From positions 1-32,983 of the forward strand of contig JAGWRL010000248.1 in the NCBI GenBank assembly GCA_028876585.1: a DNA stretch of 32,983 nt, given 5' to 3'. The translations under genes and the position numbers were made by a program. Under the pieces are notes generated by a model. It did not search any database. It had not been told where the DNA came from and saw only the letters and a program-made list of their open reading frames with translations. This DNA is from Pseudomonadota bacterium (GTDB taxonomy: Bacteria; Pseudomonadota; Alphaproteobacteria; Rhizobiales; Beijerinckiaceae). Positions 23,740 through 31,971 of this stretch are shown here, in pieces (positions within the stretch are counted from its first letter, which is position 1; every line of letters starts with the position of its first letter).

Positions 23740-24138
23740 GTGAAAGGGAAGAGCGCGTCCGATCGCGGCTTCACATTGATTGAGACGCTGGTCGCGTTGG
23801 CGGTGCTGGCCGCGGGTTTGGCGGCCATAGGGCAGCTCGGCTTCCAAACGGTCGCCGCCGCCCGTCGCGCCGAAACACGGCTTTTTCTCACCGCGACCGC
23901 GCGCAAGGCCTATGCCGCATTGCCGGAAGGGCGCGCGCTTGGGCAGGCCACGCTCAGCGGCGAAATCGACGGCGCGGCGTGGCGATTGCAATCCTCGCCC
24001 TTCGCCTTCGCCGCGCCCGGCGCGCCGCCCAACCCCGCCTGGACGCCGCAGGCGGTGCGGCTCATCGTCGCCGGCCGCACTGGCGGCGAGATCGTCGTTG
24101 ACACCATCCGTCTGCGCCCGACGGGAGCGGCCCGATGA
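23740..24138 (+). CDS. gspI: Type II secretion minor pseudopilin GspI
   Basis: 132 residues. A short basic leader (MKGKSASDRG) is cut before FTLIETLVALAVLAAG, with Glu at +5. The start is GTG; no ATG exists near enough to give a leader. The stop overlaps the gspJ ATG. It works with GspJ and GspK at the pseudopilus tip. Its start lies only eight bases after a strong hairpin that includes its ribosome site. Confidence 0.85.
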   Translation: MKGKSASDRGFTLIETLVALAVLAAGLAAIGQLGFQTVAAARRAETRLFLTATARKAYAALPEGRALGQATLSGEIDGAAWRLQSSPFAFAAPGAPPNPAWTPQAVRLIVAGRTGGEIVVDTIRLRPTGAAR

Positions 24139-24791
24139 GCGCGTCGCGCGACGGCGAGGCGGGTTTCACGCTGCTGGAGGCGCTGTCGGCGGTCGCCATA
24201 ACAGCCTCGATCCTGGCCGGTCTCGGCGCCGTCGCCGGCCAATGGCTGCCCAACTGGCGGCACGGCTTCGTCGCGTTGCAGAATGCCGATATTGTCGGTC
24301 TGAGCCTCGATCGGATTGTTGAAGACGTCGCCGCCGCCGAATACGCGCGACTCGACGGCGGGCAGGGGGCGCCGTTGTTTCGCGGCGAGACCGACGCCGT
24401 CGCCTTCGTGCGCCAGGCGATAGGGCCGGGCGCGACGCCACGGCTGGAAATCGTCAGGATCGGCGCGAGCCCGACCCAACAGGGCGTGGAGTTGCAACGC
24501 TCGCACGCCGTGTTTGCTCCCGGCGCGGTGGTCGCCTTCCATGACGCTGCGACGCTTTTGCGCCCGCCGTTTCGTCTCGCCTTCAATTATGCGGGACCCG
24601 ATGGCCAATGGCGGCCTGCCTGGATCAACGAGGCGAAACTGCCGCGCGCGGTGCGGCTGCGCGTTCTCAACGAGAATGGTGCGCTCGTCGCCTCGACGGC
24701 GTTCGCGTTGAAAGTGACCGCCGCGCCGGAGATCGCCGCGCAGCCCACCGCCAAAGCCGCGGACACTCCGCCCGATGCGGTCAATCAATGA
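24135..24791 (+). CDS. gspJ: Type II secretion minor pseudopilin GspJ
   Basis: 218 residues. Leader ending in GEAG, cut before FTLLEALSAVAITASI; a beta-rich C-terminal domain with RLRVLNENG near the end is typical of GspJ. The proline/alanine-rich tail after about residue 200 is probably disordered. It overlaps gspI and gspK by four bases each (ATGA). Confidence 0.85.
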   Translation: MSASRDGEAGFTLLEALSAVAITASILAGLGAVAGQWLPNWRHGFVALQNADIVGLSLDRIVEDVAAAEYARLDGGQGAPLFRGETDAVAFVRQAIGPGATPRLEIVRIGASPTQQGVELQRSHAVFAPGAVVAFHDAATLLRPPFRLAFNYAGPDGQWRPAWINEAKLPRAVRLRVLNENGALVASTAFALKVTAAPEIAAQPTAKAADTPPDAVNQ

Positions 24792-25672
24792 CATCCGGAC
24801 GCGCCGACGACGGTTTCGTTCTCATCGCCGTGCTGTGGATGCTCGCCGCCCTGGCGGCGCTGGCCTCGGCTTATGCGGTCTACGCCGCGCGCACCGCGCC
24901 AAGCGCCGCGCTGCCGGAGGAGCGATTGCGGGCGGAGGCGGCGTTGCGCGCCGGCGTTGAACTCTGCGCCTTTCGCCAGCTCGCCTGGCCCAAACCCGCC
25001 CGCCCCGACGCCGGCGCGTTTTCGACGCAGGTGGGAACGAGCCGCCTCGATGTCGTTTATCGCTCGGAAAGCGCGCGGATCGACCTCAACGCCGCGCCGC
25101 GCGCGGTGTTGGCGGGCCTGTTTCAGCAATTGGGCGCCACGGGCGCCAACGCCGGCTTTCTCGCCGACCGCATCGTCGCCTGGCGCGGTCGGTTGAAGGA
25201 CAGCGAGCGCCGCCAGGAGGCGGCGATCTACGCCAAGGCGGGGCTTTCCTACGGGCCATTGGGCGCCCCATTCGACAATGCGCTCGACATCGCGCTGCTG
25301 CCAGGCATGTCGCCGGCGCTGGTCGCGCGGGCGTTGGGCTTCGTCACTGTATTTGGCGCCGCCAAGATCGATCCGTTGATCGCCGACACGGTCGTGCTCG
25401 CCGCCCTTCCTGGCATGACGCCGCGGATCGCCAATAATTTTCTGAAAGCCCGCGACGGCGCAAGGCCCGACGCGGCCGCGCTCGCGCAATTGGCGGGCCC
25501 GGTCAAGGATTTGGTTGGCCTAGATCCCAGCGACTATGTGCGCGCCGAGATCGTCGTGAACCTGAACGGACGGCTTTTGCGCGCGGACGTCGTGCTGAAG
25601 CTGACGGAAGGCGCGCCGGCGCCATATGAAGTGGTGTTTTGGCGCGACGATTTCGACGGGGCGGGGAGCTAA
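24788..25672 (+). CDS. gspK: Type II secretion minor pseudopilin GspK
   Basis: 294 residues. The leader is short (MTSGRADDG) and is cut before FVLIAVLWMLAALAAL. It lacks Glu at +5, as is characteristic for GspK. The large alpha domain expected in GspK is visible (IDLNAAPRAVLAGLFQQLGA with the SAM-like helical part, DIALLPGMSPALVARALGFV, LAALPGMTPRIANNFLKARD). It is the third gene of gspIJK and forms the tip complex with I and J. Confidence 0.87.
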   Translation: MTSGRADDGFVLIAVLWMLAALAALASAYAVYAARTAPSAALPEERLRAEAALRAGVELCAFRQLAWPKPARPDAGAFSTQVGTSRLDVVYRSESARIDLNAAPRAVLAGLFQQLGATGANAGFLADRIVAWRGRLKDSERRQEAAIYAKAGLSYGPLGAPFDNALDIALLPGMSPALVARALGFVTVFGAAKIDPLIADTVVLAALPGMTPRIANNFLKARDGARPDAAALAQLAGPVKDLVGLDPSDYVRAEIVVNLNGRLLRADVVLKLTEGAPAPYEVVFWRDDFDGAGS

Positions 25673-25756
25673 GGCTGTACGAGAGACGAGCGTGGCCGTC
25701 ATTTGATCGCCACGAAACATTCGCGCGCCCGTCAGCCCTAGCAGCTAGCGAACACT

Positions 25757-25773
25757 CTGCGTGCATTACGCAG
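25757..25773 (+). promoter_or_regulatory. Small hairpin abutting the phosphodiesterase ribosome site
   Basis: CTGCGT-GCATT-ACGCAG, a 6-bp stem whose 3' arm runs into GGGGAG, the ribosome site of the gene at 25787. It could modulate initiation. The stem is short, so chance is possible. A 6-bp inverted repeat (CGTGGC/GCCACG, 25691-25714) lies further upstream in the same 114-bp gap. Confidence 0.35.
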
Positions 25774-25786
25774 GGGAGAACCGATC

Positions 25787-27415
25787 ATGACGATCAACTT
25801 GTGGAACGCGACCGCTGTGGGGGCCATCGCGGCCGCTTTGTGCGCCGGCGCACCGGCGAAGGCCGATGACGACCGCGACGACAGCCGCATCAAACACGTT
25901 CTGCTGATCAGCATTGACGGCATGCACGCCGTCGATTTCGCCAATTGCGCCCATGGCGTCAACGGCGGCAAGCCTTATTGCCCGACGCTCGCCAAGCTCG
26001 GCGCGCACGGCTACAGCTACACCGAGACTTCGACCTCGCGTCCTTCCGACTCCTTTCCTGGCCTGACGGCGCTCGTCACCGGCGCTTCGCCCGCCACCAC
26101 CGGCGCATTTTACGACGTCAGCTACGACCGTTCGTTGTCGCCGCCCGCCAAGACGACGCCTTACGGCATCGTCGGCGGCGCCAATCTCTGCCCGGGCACG
26201 GTTGGCGCCCAGATCGGCTATGATGAACAACTCGATGTCGACTACACGAAACTCGACGCGGGCGGCGGCATCGACCCCAGCTATCTGCCGCGCGACCCCA
26301 ACAACGGCTGCGCGCCGGTCTATCCGCACAGCTTCATCCGCACCAACACGATCTTCGAAGTCGTCAAAGCCGCCGGCGGCTACACCGCCTGGATGGACAA
26401 GCATCTATCCTACGAGTTGGTGAAGGGGCCAAGCGGCCAGGGCGTCAATGACTTCTGGGCGCCGGAGATCAATTCGAGCCCCGTCGGCCTCAATGTCACG
26501 CGCATTCCCTCGCTGAGCTGCAACCCGCTGCCGGACCAGACCGCCGTCGCGGCCGACAAAGCCTACACCGACAGCTTCGCCAACGTGCAGTGCTATGACG
26601 CCTACAAGGCGCAGGGCATCCTCAATGAGATCGACGGCAAGGACCATTCGGGCGCGGCGAACACTCACGTTCCCACTTTGTTCGGCATGAACTTCCAGGC
26701 CGTCAGCGTCGGCCAGAAGCTGGTCGAAAAGTCGACGGGCGTTCATGGCGGCTATCTCGATGGGGCAGGAACGCCGGGCGCCGCCCTGATGGGTCAAATC
26801 CAGTTCGTCGACAATGCGATTGGGCATATGGTGTCGGAACTGGCCATGCGCGGCCTCACGGAGTCCACCGCGATCATTATCACCGCCAAACACGGCCAAT
26901 CCGCCATCGATCCCCAGAGCGTGCTGCGCATCCCCGCCGACGATCCGACCAAGGCGGCGCCCTCCAGCCTGCTCAACACGACGCAGGCGCTTGAAGACGA
27001 CGTGGCGATGCTCTGGTTGGCCGACCGCAGCGCGGCGGGCCTCGCCAGCGCCGTCGCCACGCTTGAGGCGAACCGCGTCAAGATCGGCGCGGACGGCGGC
27101 AAGATCCTCTATGGGCCGCAGCTTGCGCTGCTGTTCAATCCCAACATCGCGAGCACGCCGGATATCGTGGTTCTGCCGAAAGTCGGTGTCGTCTACACCG
27201 GGGGAACCAAGAAAGTCGCCGAGCACGGCGGCTTCGCGCTTGACGACACCAATGTGATGCTCGTCGTCTCCAACCCGCGCTTCGAGGCGAAGACTTACAC
27301 GACCCAGGTCCAGACCGCGCAGGTCGCCCCCACCGTCCTCAAGCTGTTGGGCCTGAAGCCGATGCAGCTTGACGCCGTGAGGGCTGAAGGCACTGAACTG
27401 CTGCCGGGCTTCTGA
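25787..27415 (+). CDS. Secreted alkaline-phosphatase-superfamily phosphodiesterase/nucleotide pyrophosphatase
   Basis: 542 residues. A signal peptide (cut near residue 26, AKA) leads into the NPP-type fold: metal-ligand Asp44 in LISIDGM, the nucleophile region SRPSDSFPGLTALVTG with probable Ser89 (Thr in most NPP enzymes), a later KHGQS metal site and EHGGF near the C-terminus. It has several cysteines, in line with export through the periplasm. It belongs to the type I phosphodiesterase/nucleotide pyrophosphatase family (PF01663), which hydrolyses phosphodiesters and nucleotides. Directly after gspK, it is the second probable cargo of the type II system and suggests phosphate scavenging. Confidence 0.87.
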   Translation: MTINLWNATAVGAIAAALCAGAPAKADDDRDDSRIKHVLLISIDGMHAVDFANCAHGVNGGKPYCPTLAKLGAHGYSYTETSTSRPSDSFPGLTALVTGASPATTGAFYDVSYDRSLSPPAKTTPYGIVGGANLCPGTVGAQIGYDEQLDVDYTKLDAGGGIDPSYLPRDPNNGCAPVYPHSFIRTNTIFEVVKAAGGYTAWMDKHLSYELVKGPSGQGVNDFWAPEINSSPVGLNVTRIPSLSCNPLPDQTAVAADKAYTDSFANVQCYDAYKAQGILNEIDGKDHSGAANTHVPTLFGMNFQAVSVGQKLVEKSTGVHGGYLDGAGTPGAALMGQIQFVDNAIGHMVSELAMRGLTESTAIIITAKHGQSAIDPQSVLRIPADDPTKAAPSSLLNTTQALEDDVAMLWLADRSAAGLASAVATLEANRVKIGADGGKILYGPQLALLFNPNIASTPDIVVLPKVGVVYTGGTKKVAEHGGFALDDTNVMLVVSNPRFEAKTYTTQVQTAQVAPTVLKLLGLKPMQLDAVRAEGTELLPGF

Positions 27416-27432
27416 TCGCTTCACGCTAAGGT

Positions 27433-27462
27433 TCGACGTCCGGCCGCCCGGCCGGGCGTCGA
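27433..27462. terminator. Hairpin between converging phosphodiesterase and reductase genes
   Basis: A stem of about 13 bp (TCGACGTCCGGCC against GGCCGGGCGTCGA, one G-U pair) with a 4-base loop. No U-run follows on either side. In the 70-bp gap between two converging genes it could slow polymerase from both directions. Confidence 0.55.
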
Positions 27463-27485
27463 CTCGCTCCCGGGCACGCCTCGCG

Positions 27486-28589
27486 TCAAAGATCGAGCCA
27501 CAGCAGGCCGCTCGACGGGCGCGCGAGGCAGATCAGCGCTTTGCCGGCAGCCGGCGCATCCAGCGGTTCGTCGGCGTAACTGACCTCGCCTTCCAGCACA
27601 TCGCAGGCGCAGGTGTTGCAAATGCCAGCGCGGCAACTGAACTCGGGCGTCAATCCCTGCAATTCGGCGAATTCGAGCAGCGTGCCCTTGAAATCGCCCC
27701 ACGCCGCCGACTTGCCGCTGCGCGCGAAGACGACGTGGCCGACCGAACCACGCGGGCGCTCGATCTTCGGCAATGGTTGCTCCGGCGCGCTCGGCTGCGG
27801 CTCGAGCACGGTCGCTGGACCGAAGAATTCATATTTGATCCGGGCCTTGGCGACCCCGAGCGAAAGCAAGGCGGCATAGATCGCCTGCATGAACCCAGGC
27901 GGCCCGCACAGGTAGAAATCATAATCGTCGAGCGGCAGAAGTCGTTGCAGCCATTCGCGCGTGACGACGCCCTTGTGCTCGAAACGCCCGGCCGCGACGT
28001 CGTCCGAAGTCGGCTCGCGGTAGATGAAGAACGTCCGCAGCGTCGGATGGCTCTGAGCCAGCGCGGACATTTCATCGCGCAACGCATGCACGCGCCCGTT
28101 CTCGCAGGCGTGGACAAAATAGGACGCGCGCCCCGACGCGGCGAGCCGATGCGCCATGCTGACCATCGGCGTCAATCCGACGCCGCCGCTGAGCAGCACG
28201 ACCGGCCGCGCGCTCGCCTCGTCGAGCACGAACGCCCCGCGCGGCTCCAAGCTGTCAATCACCGCACCTGTTTCGACGGCGTCGTGCAGATAATTGGAGG
28301 CGCGCCCCGGCGGCGTGTCCGGCGCATGGGGCGGCGCGGGTTCGCGCTTGACGGTGATCCGGTAGCTGGCGCGATCGTCGGGACTGCTGGAGATCGTGTA
28401 GGTGCGCACAAGGTCGCCGGGCAGGCGCAGCGTCAGGAATTGGCCGGGCCGGAACGAGGCCAGCGCGGCGCCGTCGCAGCGCGCGAGACGGAACGATGTG
28501 ATGGTCTCGCTTTCGACGGTTCGCTCGACGACGCGAAAGGCCGTGTAGCCTCCGCCTGATGCGGCATTGTCCTGCACGATCGCGCTCAT
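27486..28589 (-). CDS. Flavin/ferredoxin reductase of a Rieske oxygenase system
   Basis: 367 residues with three domains. The flavin domain has RTYTIS (62-67); the NAD domain has GGVGLTPM (135-142) and the CGP motif (228-230); a C-terminal plant-type [2Fe-2S] ferredoxin has Cys319, Cys324, Cys327 and Cys354. This order and length fit reductases of the glycine-betaine (GbcB) and carnitine (CntB) oxygenase type better than the shorter VanB. It passes electrons from NAD(P)H to the Rieske centre. It lies 5 nt after the VanA-like oxygenase gene and shares its transcript. It is the only reductase seen for two oxygenases. Confidence 0.9.
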   Translation of the reverse strand: MSAIVQDNAASGGGYTAFRVVERTVESETITSFRLARCDGAALASFRPGQFLTLRLPGDLVRTYTISSSPDDRASYRITVKREPAPPHAPDTPPGRASNYLHDAVETGAVIDSLEPRGAFVLDEASARPVVLLSGGVGLTPMVSMAHRLAASGRASYFVHACENGRVHALRDEMSALAQSHPTLRTFFIYREPTSDDVAAGRFEHKGVVTREWLQRLLPLDDYDFYLCGPPGFMQAIYAALLSLGVAKARIKYEFFGPATVLEPQPSAPEQPLPKIERPRGSVGHVVFARSGKSAAWGDFKGTLLEFAELQGLTPEFSCRAGICNTCACDVLEGEVSYADEPLDAPAAGKALICLARPSSGLLWLDL

Positions 28590-28594
28590 GCGGT

Positions 28595-29632
28595 CTATTC
28601 GACGGCGACCCTCGTCGCCGCTTCGCTCGCGATCAACTTGTCGAGCTGACGACGGAAGCGCAGCGGACCGGCGTCGATCGCCAGATCGAGCGGCCGAACG
28701 CGCGGGGTCTTGAGCCCGACATTGCAGGCTTCGAGCACCGCCTTGTCCTCCATGAAGGCGGCGCGCACGCCTTGCGCCATCATGTTCGACACTTCGGCGC
28801 TGTTGGGTTGGACGTTGCGGATCTGCAGGTAGAAGTAGCGCGTGTTGTCGCCATCGACCGGCGTCATGAAATTGTAGGAATGCATGATGAAGGCGTCGTC
28901 GGGCTGGGGCTTGCCGACGCCGCCTTTGCCCACCGGAGTGAAATAGGCGACGATCTTGGCGTGGCTCGGAAAACGTACTTCGTAGTGCTGCAACCGATCG
29001 CTTCGCCCCTTGAACGGGACGAGCGGCTGGTAGAGCGGCGCCACGTCCTGATCGAACATCCAGCGCCAGACGGTGACGCCATCCGGCGCCATCGTCACAT
29101 TGAGCGGCGTATCCTCCGTTCCCTTGGCGGCGAAGCTTGTCTGATGCACCCAGGCGACGTGGCTCGGATCGAGCAGGTTGTCAGTGATGAGCAGATAGTT
29201 GCAGGCGATGTCGATCGGGTCGCCGCGGCTGACGCCCCAGGCGGGATCGTCATAGTGCTCGATTGCAAAAATGGCGTTGACGTCGGCTTGCGACGGTTCG
29301 CCCATCCACATCCAGACAAGCCCATAGCGCTCGGCCACGGGATATGACTTCACCTGCGCGCCCGATGGCGCGCGCGCCTGGCCCGGAGCCCACATGCAGG
29401 CGCCTTTCCGATCAAACACCATGCCATGGTAGCCGCACTCGACATTGTCGCCTTTGAGACGGCCCATCGACAGCGGCAGCTTACGATGCGGGCAAGCGTC
29501 TTCGAGCGCGACAGGTTCGCCGGCCTCGGTGCGATAGACGACGATCTTCTCGCCCAGAACTTGGAGGCGTGCCGGCGTCCGGGTGACCTCGTGGCTCGCC
29601 GCGGCGACGTACCAGACATTCCTGAGGTACAT
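28595..29632 (-). CDS. Rieske oxygenase, VanA/O- or N-demethylase-like
   Basis: 345 residues. The N-terminal Rieske motif is CPH (Cys47, His49) and CGYH (Cys66, His69). The catalytic-iron site is DNLLDPSHVAWVH (Asp155, His158, His163). The N-terminus MYLRNVWYVAA is typical of the VanA/dicamba-demethylase/N-demethylase group, which works as homotrimers of alpha subunits and often removes methyl groups from O or N. The gene is divergent from the second Rieske gene and followed by the reductase. An operator-like site covers its -10. Substrate unknown. Confidence 0.9.
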   Translation of the reverse strand: MYLRNVWYVAAASHEVTRTPARLQVLGEKIVVYRTEAGEPVALEDACPHRKLPLSMGRLKGDNVECGYHGMVFDRKGACMWAPGQARAPSGAQVKSYPVAERYGLVWMWMGEPSQADVNAIFAIEHYDDPAWGVSRGDPIDIACNYLLITDNLLDPSHVAWVHQTSFAAKGTEDTPLNVTMAPDGVTVWRWMFDQDVAPLYQPLVPFKGRSDRLQHYEVRFPSHAKIVAYFTPVGKGGVGKPQPDDAFIMHSYNFMTPVDGDNTRYFYLQIRNVQPNSAEVSNMMAQGVRAAFMEDKAVLEACNVGLKTPRVRPLDLAIDAGPLRFRRQLDKLIASEAATRVAVE

Positions 29633-29645
29633 GACTGGCCCTCCC

Positions 29646-29694
29646 TTGCGCGCATTCGCTCCCTAATGTATAGACAATTAACGCCGCTTGTCCA
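29646..29694. promoter_or_regulatory. Divergent Rieske promoters sharing one HutC-type operator
   Basis: Rightward: -35 TTGCGC (29646-29651), 17-nt spacer, -10 TATAGA (29669-29674). Leftward: -35 TGGACA (29694-29689), 16-nt spacer, -10 TATACA (29672-29667). The sequence TGTATAGACA (29667-29676) contains GTATAGAC, an exact match to GTnTAnAC, the published consensus of the HutC subfamily of GntR regulators. It covers both -10 boxes. The GntR/HutC gene at 31972 is the obvious candidate binder. Confidence 0.6.
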
Positions 29695-29730
29695 GTCTCG
29701 CTCTCGGCGCACAATCAAGGGGAGGCCGCC

Positions 29731-30897
29731 ATGGCGGATTCGCACGAAGTCGCCAATCTTCGCGCCGAGCTTGAAGCGTTGAAGAGCGTGCCCGCCGCCG
29801 AAGCGCGCACGATGCCGCCTGCCTATTACACATCAGAGTCGTTCCTGAACCTCGAGCGTGAGGAGATATTCCGCAAGGAATGGATCTGTCTCGGGCATGT
29901 GGCGGAGATTTCCAAGCCGGGCGATTATTTCACCACCGAGATCGTCGGCGAGCAACTGCTGGTCACACATGGCGCCGACGGCAAGATTCGCGTACTGTCG
30001 AACGTCTGCCGTCACCGGGCCAATGTCGTCGCCAAAGACAAGGGCAATCGCAAGCGCTTCGTTTGCAGCTATCACGCCTGGACCTATGCCGACGACGGCG
30101 CCTTGACCGCTGCGCCATTGATGACGGAGTCGCGCGCCTTCAATAAGGAAAAATGCGGTCTGCCGCAATTCGCCACCGAGGTCTGGCAAGATTTCATCTA
30201 TGTCAATCTCGACGGCAACGCGCTGCCGCTGGCGCCTCGGCTTGAGGCGTTTCTGCCCAACATCAACAACTATCACCATGTCGGGCGCCATCATCAGTTC
30301 GTGACTGAGGACGTCTGGAAGACCAACTGGAAATGCCTGGTCGAGAATTTCATGGAAGGTTATCACCTCAGCGTCGCGCATCTAAAGACGCTGCATCCGA
30401 TGACGCCGACTTCGACCTCCAAGAAAATGCCGGCGCCAGAGGGCATGACCGCCTACACCTCCGGCTATTCGCCGAACTGGCCGGAGCGCGGCCCGTTTCA
30501 CGAGGATCTCACCGCCGCGGAGCGCCGCTATTCCGTGCTGTTCAGCGTGTTCCCGAATTGCATGGTGTCGATTGTTCCCAACGTGACGCTTTATCTGCTG
30601 GTGCGGCCGATCGACGCCGACACCGTGGGCGTCAAGTGGGGGATCGCCGGCAATATTGCCGACCCCAACCATTCCGACGTCATCCGTTACCGCGACCTTT
30701 GTTTCGCCTTCAACGCCGAAGACAAGGAGCAACTCGAAGGCGTGCAGAAGGGCATGAAGACGCGCTATCTCCAATCCGGCCCGCTCGCGCCGGCGGATTT
30801 CGAGGGCGCAGTCTGGGACTTCTACCAGTATATGGCGTCGAAGCTCGGGCGCGACGGCGACGGTCGACGTTCGGCGAACAAGGTCGCCGCCGAATGA
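29731..30897 (+). CDS. Rieske oxygenase alpha subunit, GbcA/CntA-like ring-hydroxylating family
   Basis: 388 residues. The Rieske motif is CRH (Cys93, His95) and CSYH (Cys112, His115). The mononuclear iron site is NFMEGYHLSVAH (Glu209, His212, His217). The overall layout follows the alpha subunits of aromatic-ring-hydroxylating dioxygenases and the quaternary-amine monooxygenases (GbcA, CntA, choline monooxygenase). It is only distantly like the VanA-type oxygenase encoded on the other strand 98 bp away. A GGGGAGG site is 5-6 nt upstream of the ATG. It overlaps the deacylase gene (ATGA). Confidence 0.9.
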   Translation: MADSHEVANLRAELEALKSVPAAEARTMPPAYYTSESFLNLEREEIFRKEWICLGHVAEISKPGDYFTTEIVGEQLLVTHGADGKIRVLSNVCRHRANVVAKDKGNRKRFVCSYHAWTYADDGALTAAPLMTESRAFNKEKCGLPQFATEVWQDFIYVNLDGNALPLAPRLEAFLPNINNYHHVGRHHQFVTEDVWKTNWKCLVENFMEGYHLSVAHLKTLHPMTPTSTSKKMPAPEGMTAYTSGYSPNWPERGPFHEDLTAAERRYSVLFSVFPNCMVSIVPNVTLYLLVRPIDADTVGVKWGIAGNIADPNHSDVIRYRDLCFAFNAEDKEQLEGVQKGMKTRYLQSGPLAPADFEGAVWDFYQYMASKLGRDGDGRRSANKVAAE

Positions 30898-31925
30898 CAT
30901 TCGCCAACGGACTCGGCTGTCGCCTCGATCTCGACGCGCCGGGCAAACGGCTCGGCCATCTCGATCTCACGCATTCGGACAACGTCCATGCGTTCGACGT
31001 CATCCCCGCGCCGATCGCGGTCATCGCGCAGGGCGCGGGGCCGACAATCCTGCTGACCGCCGGCAACCACGGCGACGAATACGAGGGTCAGGTGATCCTG
31101 CGCCGGCTGTGGGCGGAAACGGCGGCGGAGCGCGTCAGCGGCCGCATCGTTCTCATGCCGGCGTTGAACTACCCGGCCATGCTCGCCGATCGACGCATCT
31201 CGCCGCTCGACGACGGCAACCTGAACCGCAGTTTCCCCGGCCGCGCCGATGGCGGGCCGACGGCGGCGATCGCCGATTTTGTCGTGCGGCGGTTGCTGCC
31301 GATGGCGCAGGCGGCGATCGATTTCCATTCCGGCGGGCGGCAGACCGAATTCGTGCCCTCCACATTCCTGTGCACCCATGCCGACGCAACCATCACGCGC
31401 CGCTCGCTCGAATTGGCGGAGGTGTTCGCCGCGCCGTACATTTACGCGATCCGCGGCGCCGACTCGCCGGCCGGTATGGACCCGCACGCGCACGACGCGG
31501 GCGTCGCGATGTTCTCAACCGAACTCTCCGGCGGCGGCGGCGTGAACGTGAAGGCGACCGACATCGGCTATCGCGGATTGCGGCGCGTGTTGCACCATCT
31601 TGGAATTCTGGAATGGCGCGACGATGCCCCCGCGCCCGGCGCTTCCCGTCTGCTCGACGGCGTCGACGGCGCGACGACCGTCATGTCGCCAATCACCGGA
31701 ATTTTCGAACCGTTCCACGAACTCGGCGCGCAGGTGCAGGCCGGCGCGCCGGCGGGGCGCGTGTGGGCGTTGGAGGAGATCGACCGGCCGCCGGAAATCC
31801 TGCCCTTCCAGGGCGACGGCGTGGTCGCCGTGCGCCGTGCGCCGGCGCGCGTCGTGCGCGGCAGTTTTGTCTACGTCGTGACGCCAGAGCTTTCGCGCGA
31901 AGCTTTGTTGCGGCTTCGCGCGTGA
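30894..31925 (+). CDS. AstE/AspA-family zinc deacylase, DoeB/EutE-like
   Basis: 343 residues of the M14-related succinylglutamate desuccinylase/aspartoacylase family. Zinc ligands His59 and Glu62 are in GNHGDEYEG, the third ligand His145 is in DFHSGG, and the general-base candidate Glu210 is in STELSGGGG. The NRSFPG motif (111-116) also fits. The closest family form I recall is N-alpha-acetyl-diaminobutyrate deacetylase (DoeB/EutE), but no ectoine hydrolase is present, so another N-acyl amino acid is likely. The ATG overlaps the Rieske stop. It would release an amino acid or amine from an acylated intermediate of this pathway. Confidence 0.87.
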   Translation: MTFANGLGCRLDLDAPGKRLGHLDLTHSDNVHAFDVIPAPIAVIAQGAGPTILLTAGNHGDEYEGQVILRRLWAETAAERVSGRIVLMPALNYPAMLADRRISPLDDGNLNRSFPGRADGGPTAAIADFVVRRLLPMAQAAIDFHSGGRQTEFVPSTFLCTHADATITRRSLELAEVFAAPYIYAIRGADSPAGMDPHAHDAGVAMFSTELSGGGGVNVKATDIGYRGLRRVLHHLGILEWRDDAPAPGASRLLDGVDGATTVMSPITGIFEPFHELGAQVQAGAPAGRVWALEEIDRPPEILPFQGDGVVAVRRAPARVVRGSFVYVVTPELSREALLRLRA

Positions 31926-31971
31926 CTCGCGTGGCGCCCTTGGCGACGTTTTCTTGAGGCAAGCCGTCGCG

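Noticed and set aside
22027..23991. Leftward 654-codon open frame opposite the phosphoesterase
   Set aside because: The opposite strand encodes a full phosphoesterase with signal peptide and catalytic motifs; the antisense product is low-complexity and Arg/Val-rich.
30894..31925. Ectoine degradation operon suggested by the DoeB/EutE-like deacylase
   Set aside because: There is no ectoine hydrolase (DoeA/EutD), transporter or AsnC-type regulator; Rieske enzymes dominate the cluster instead.
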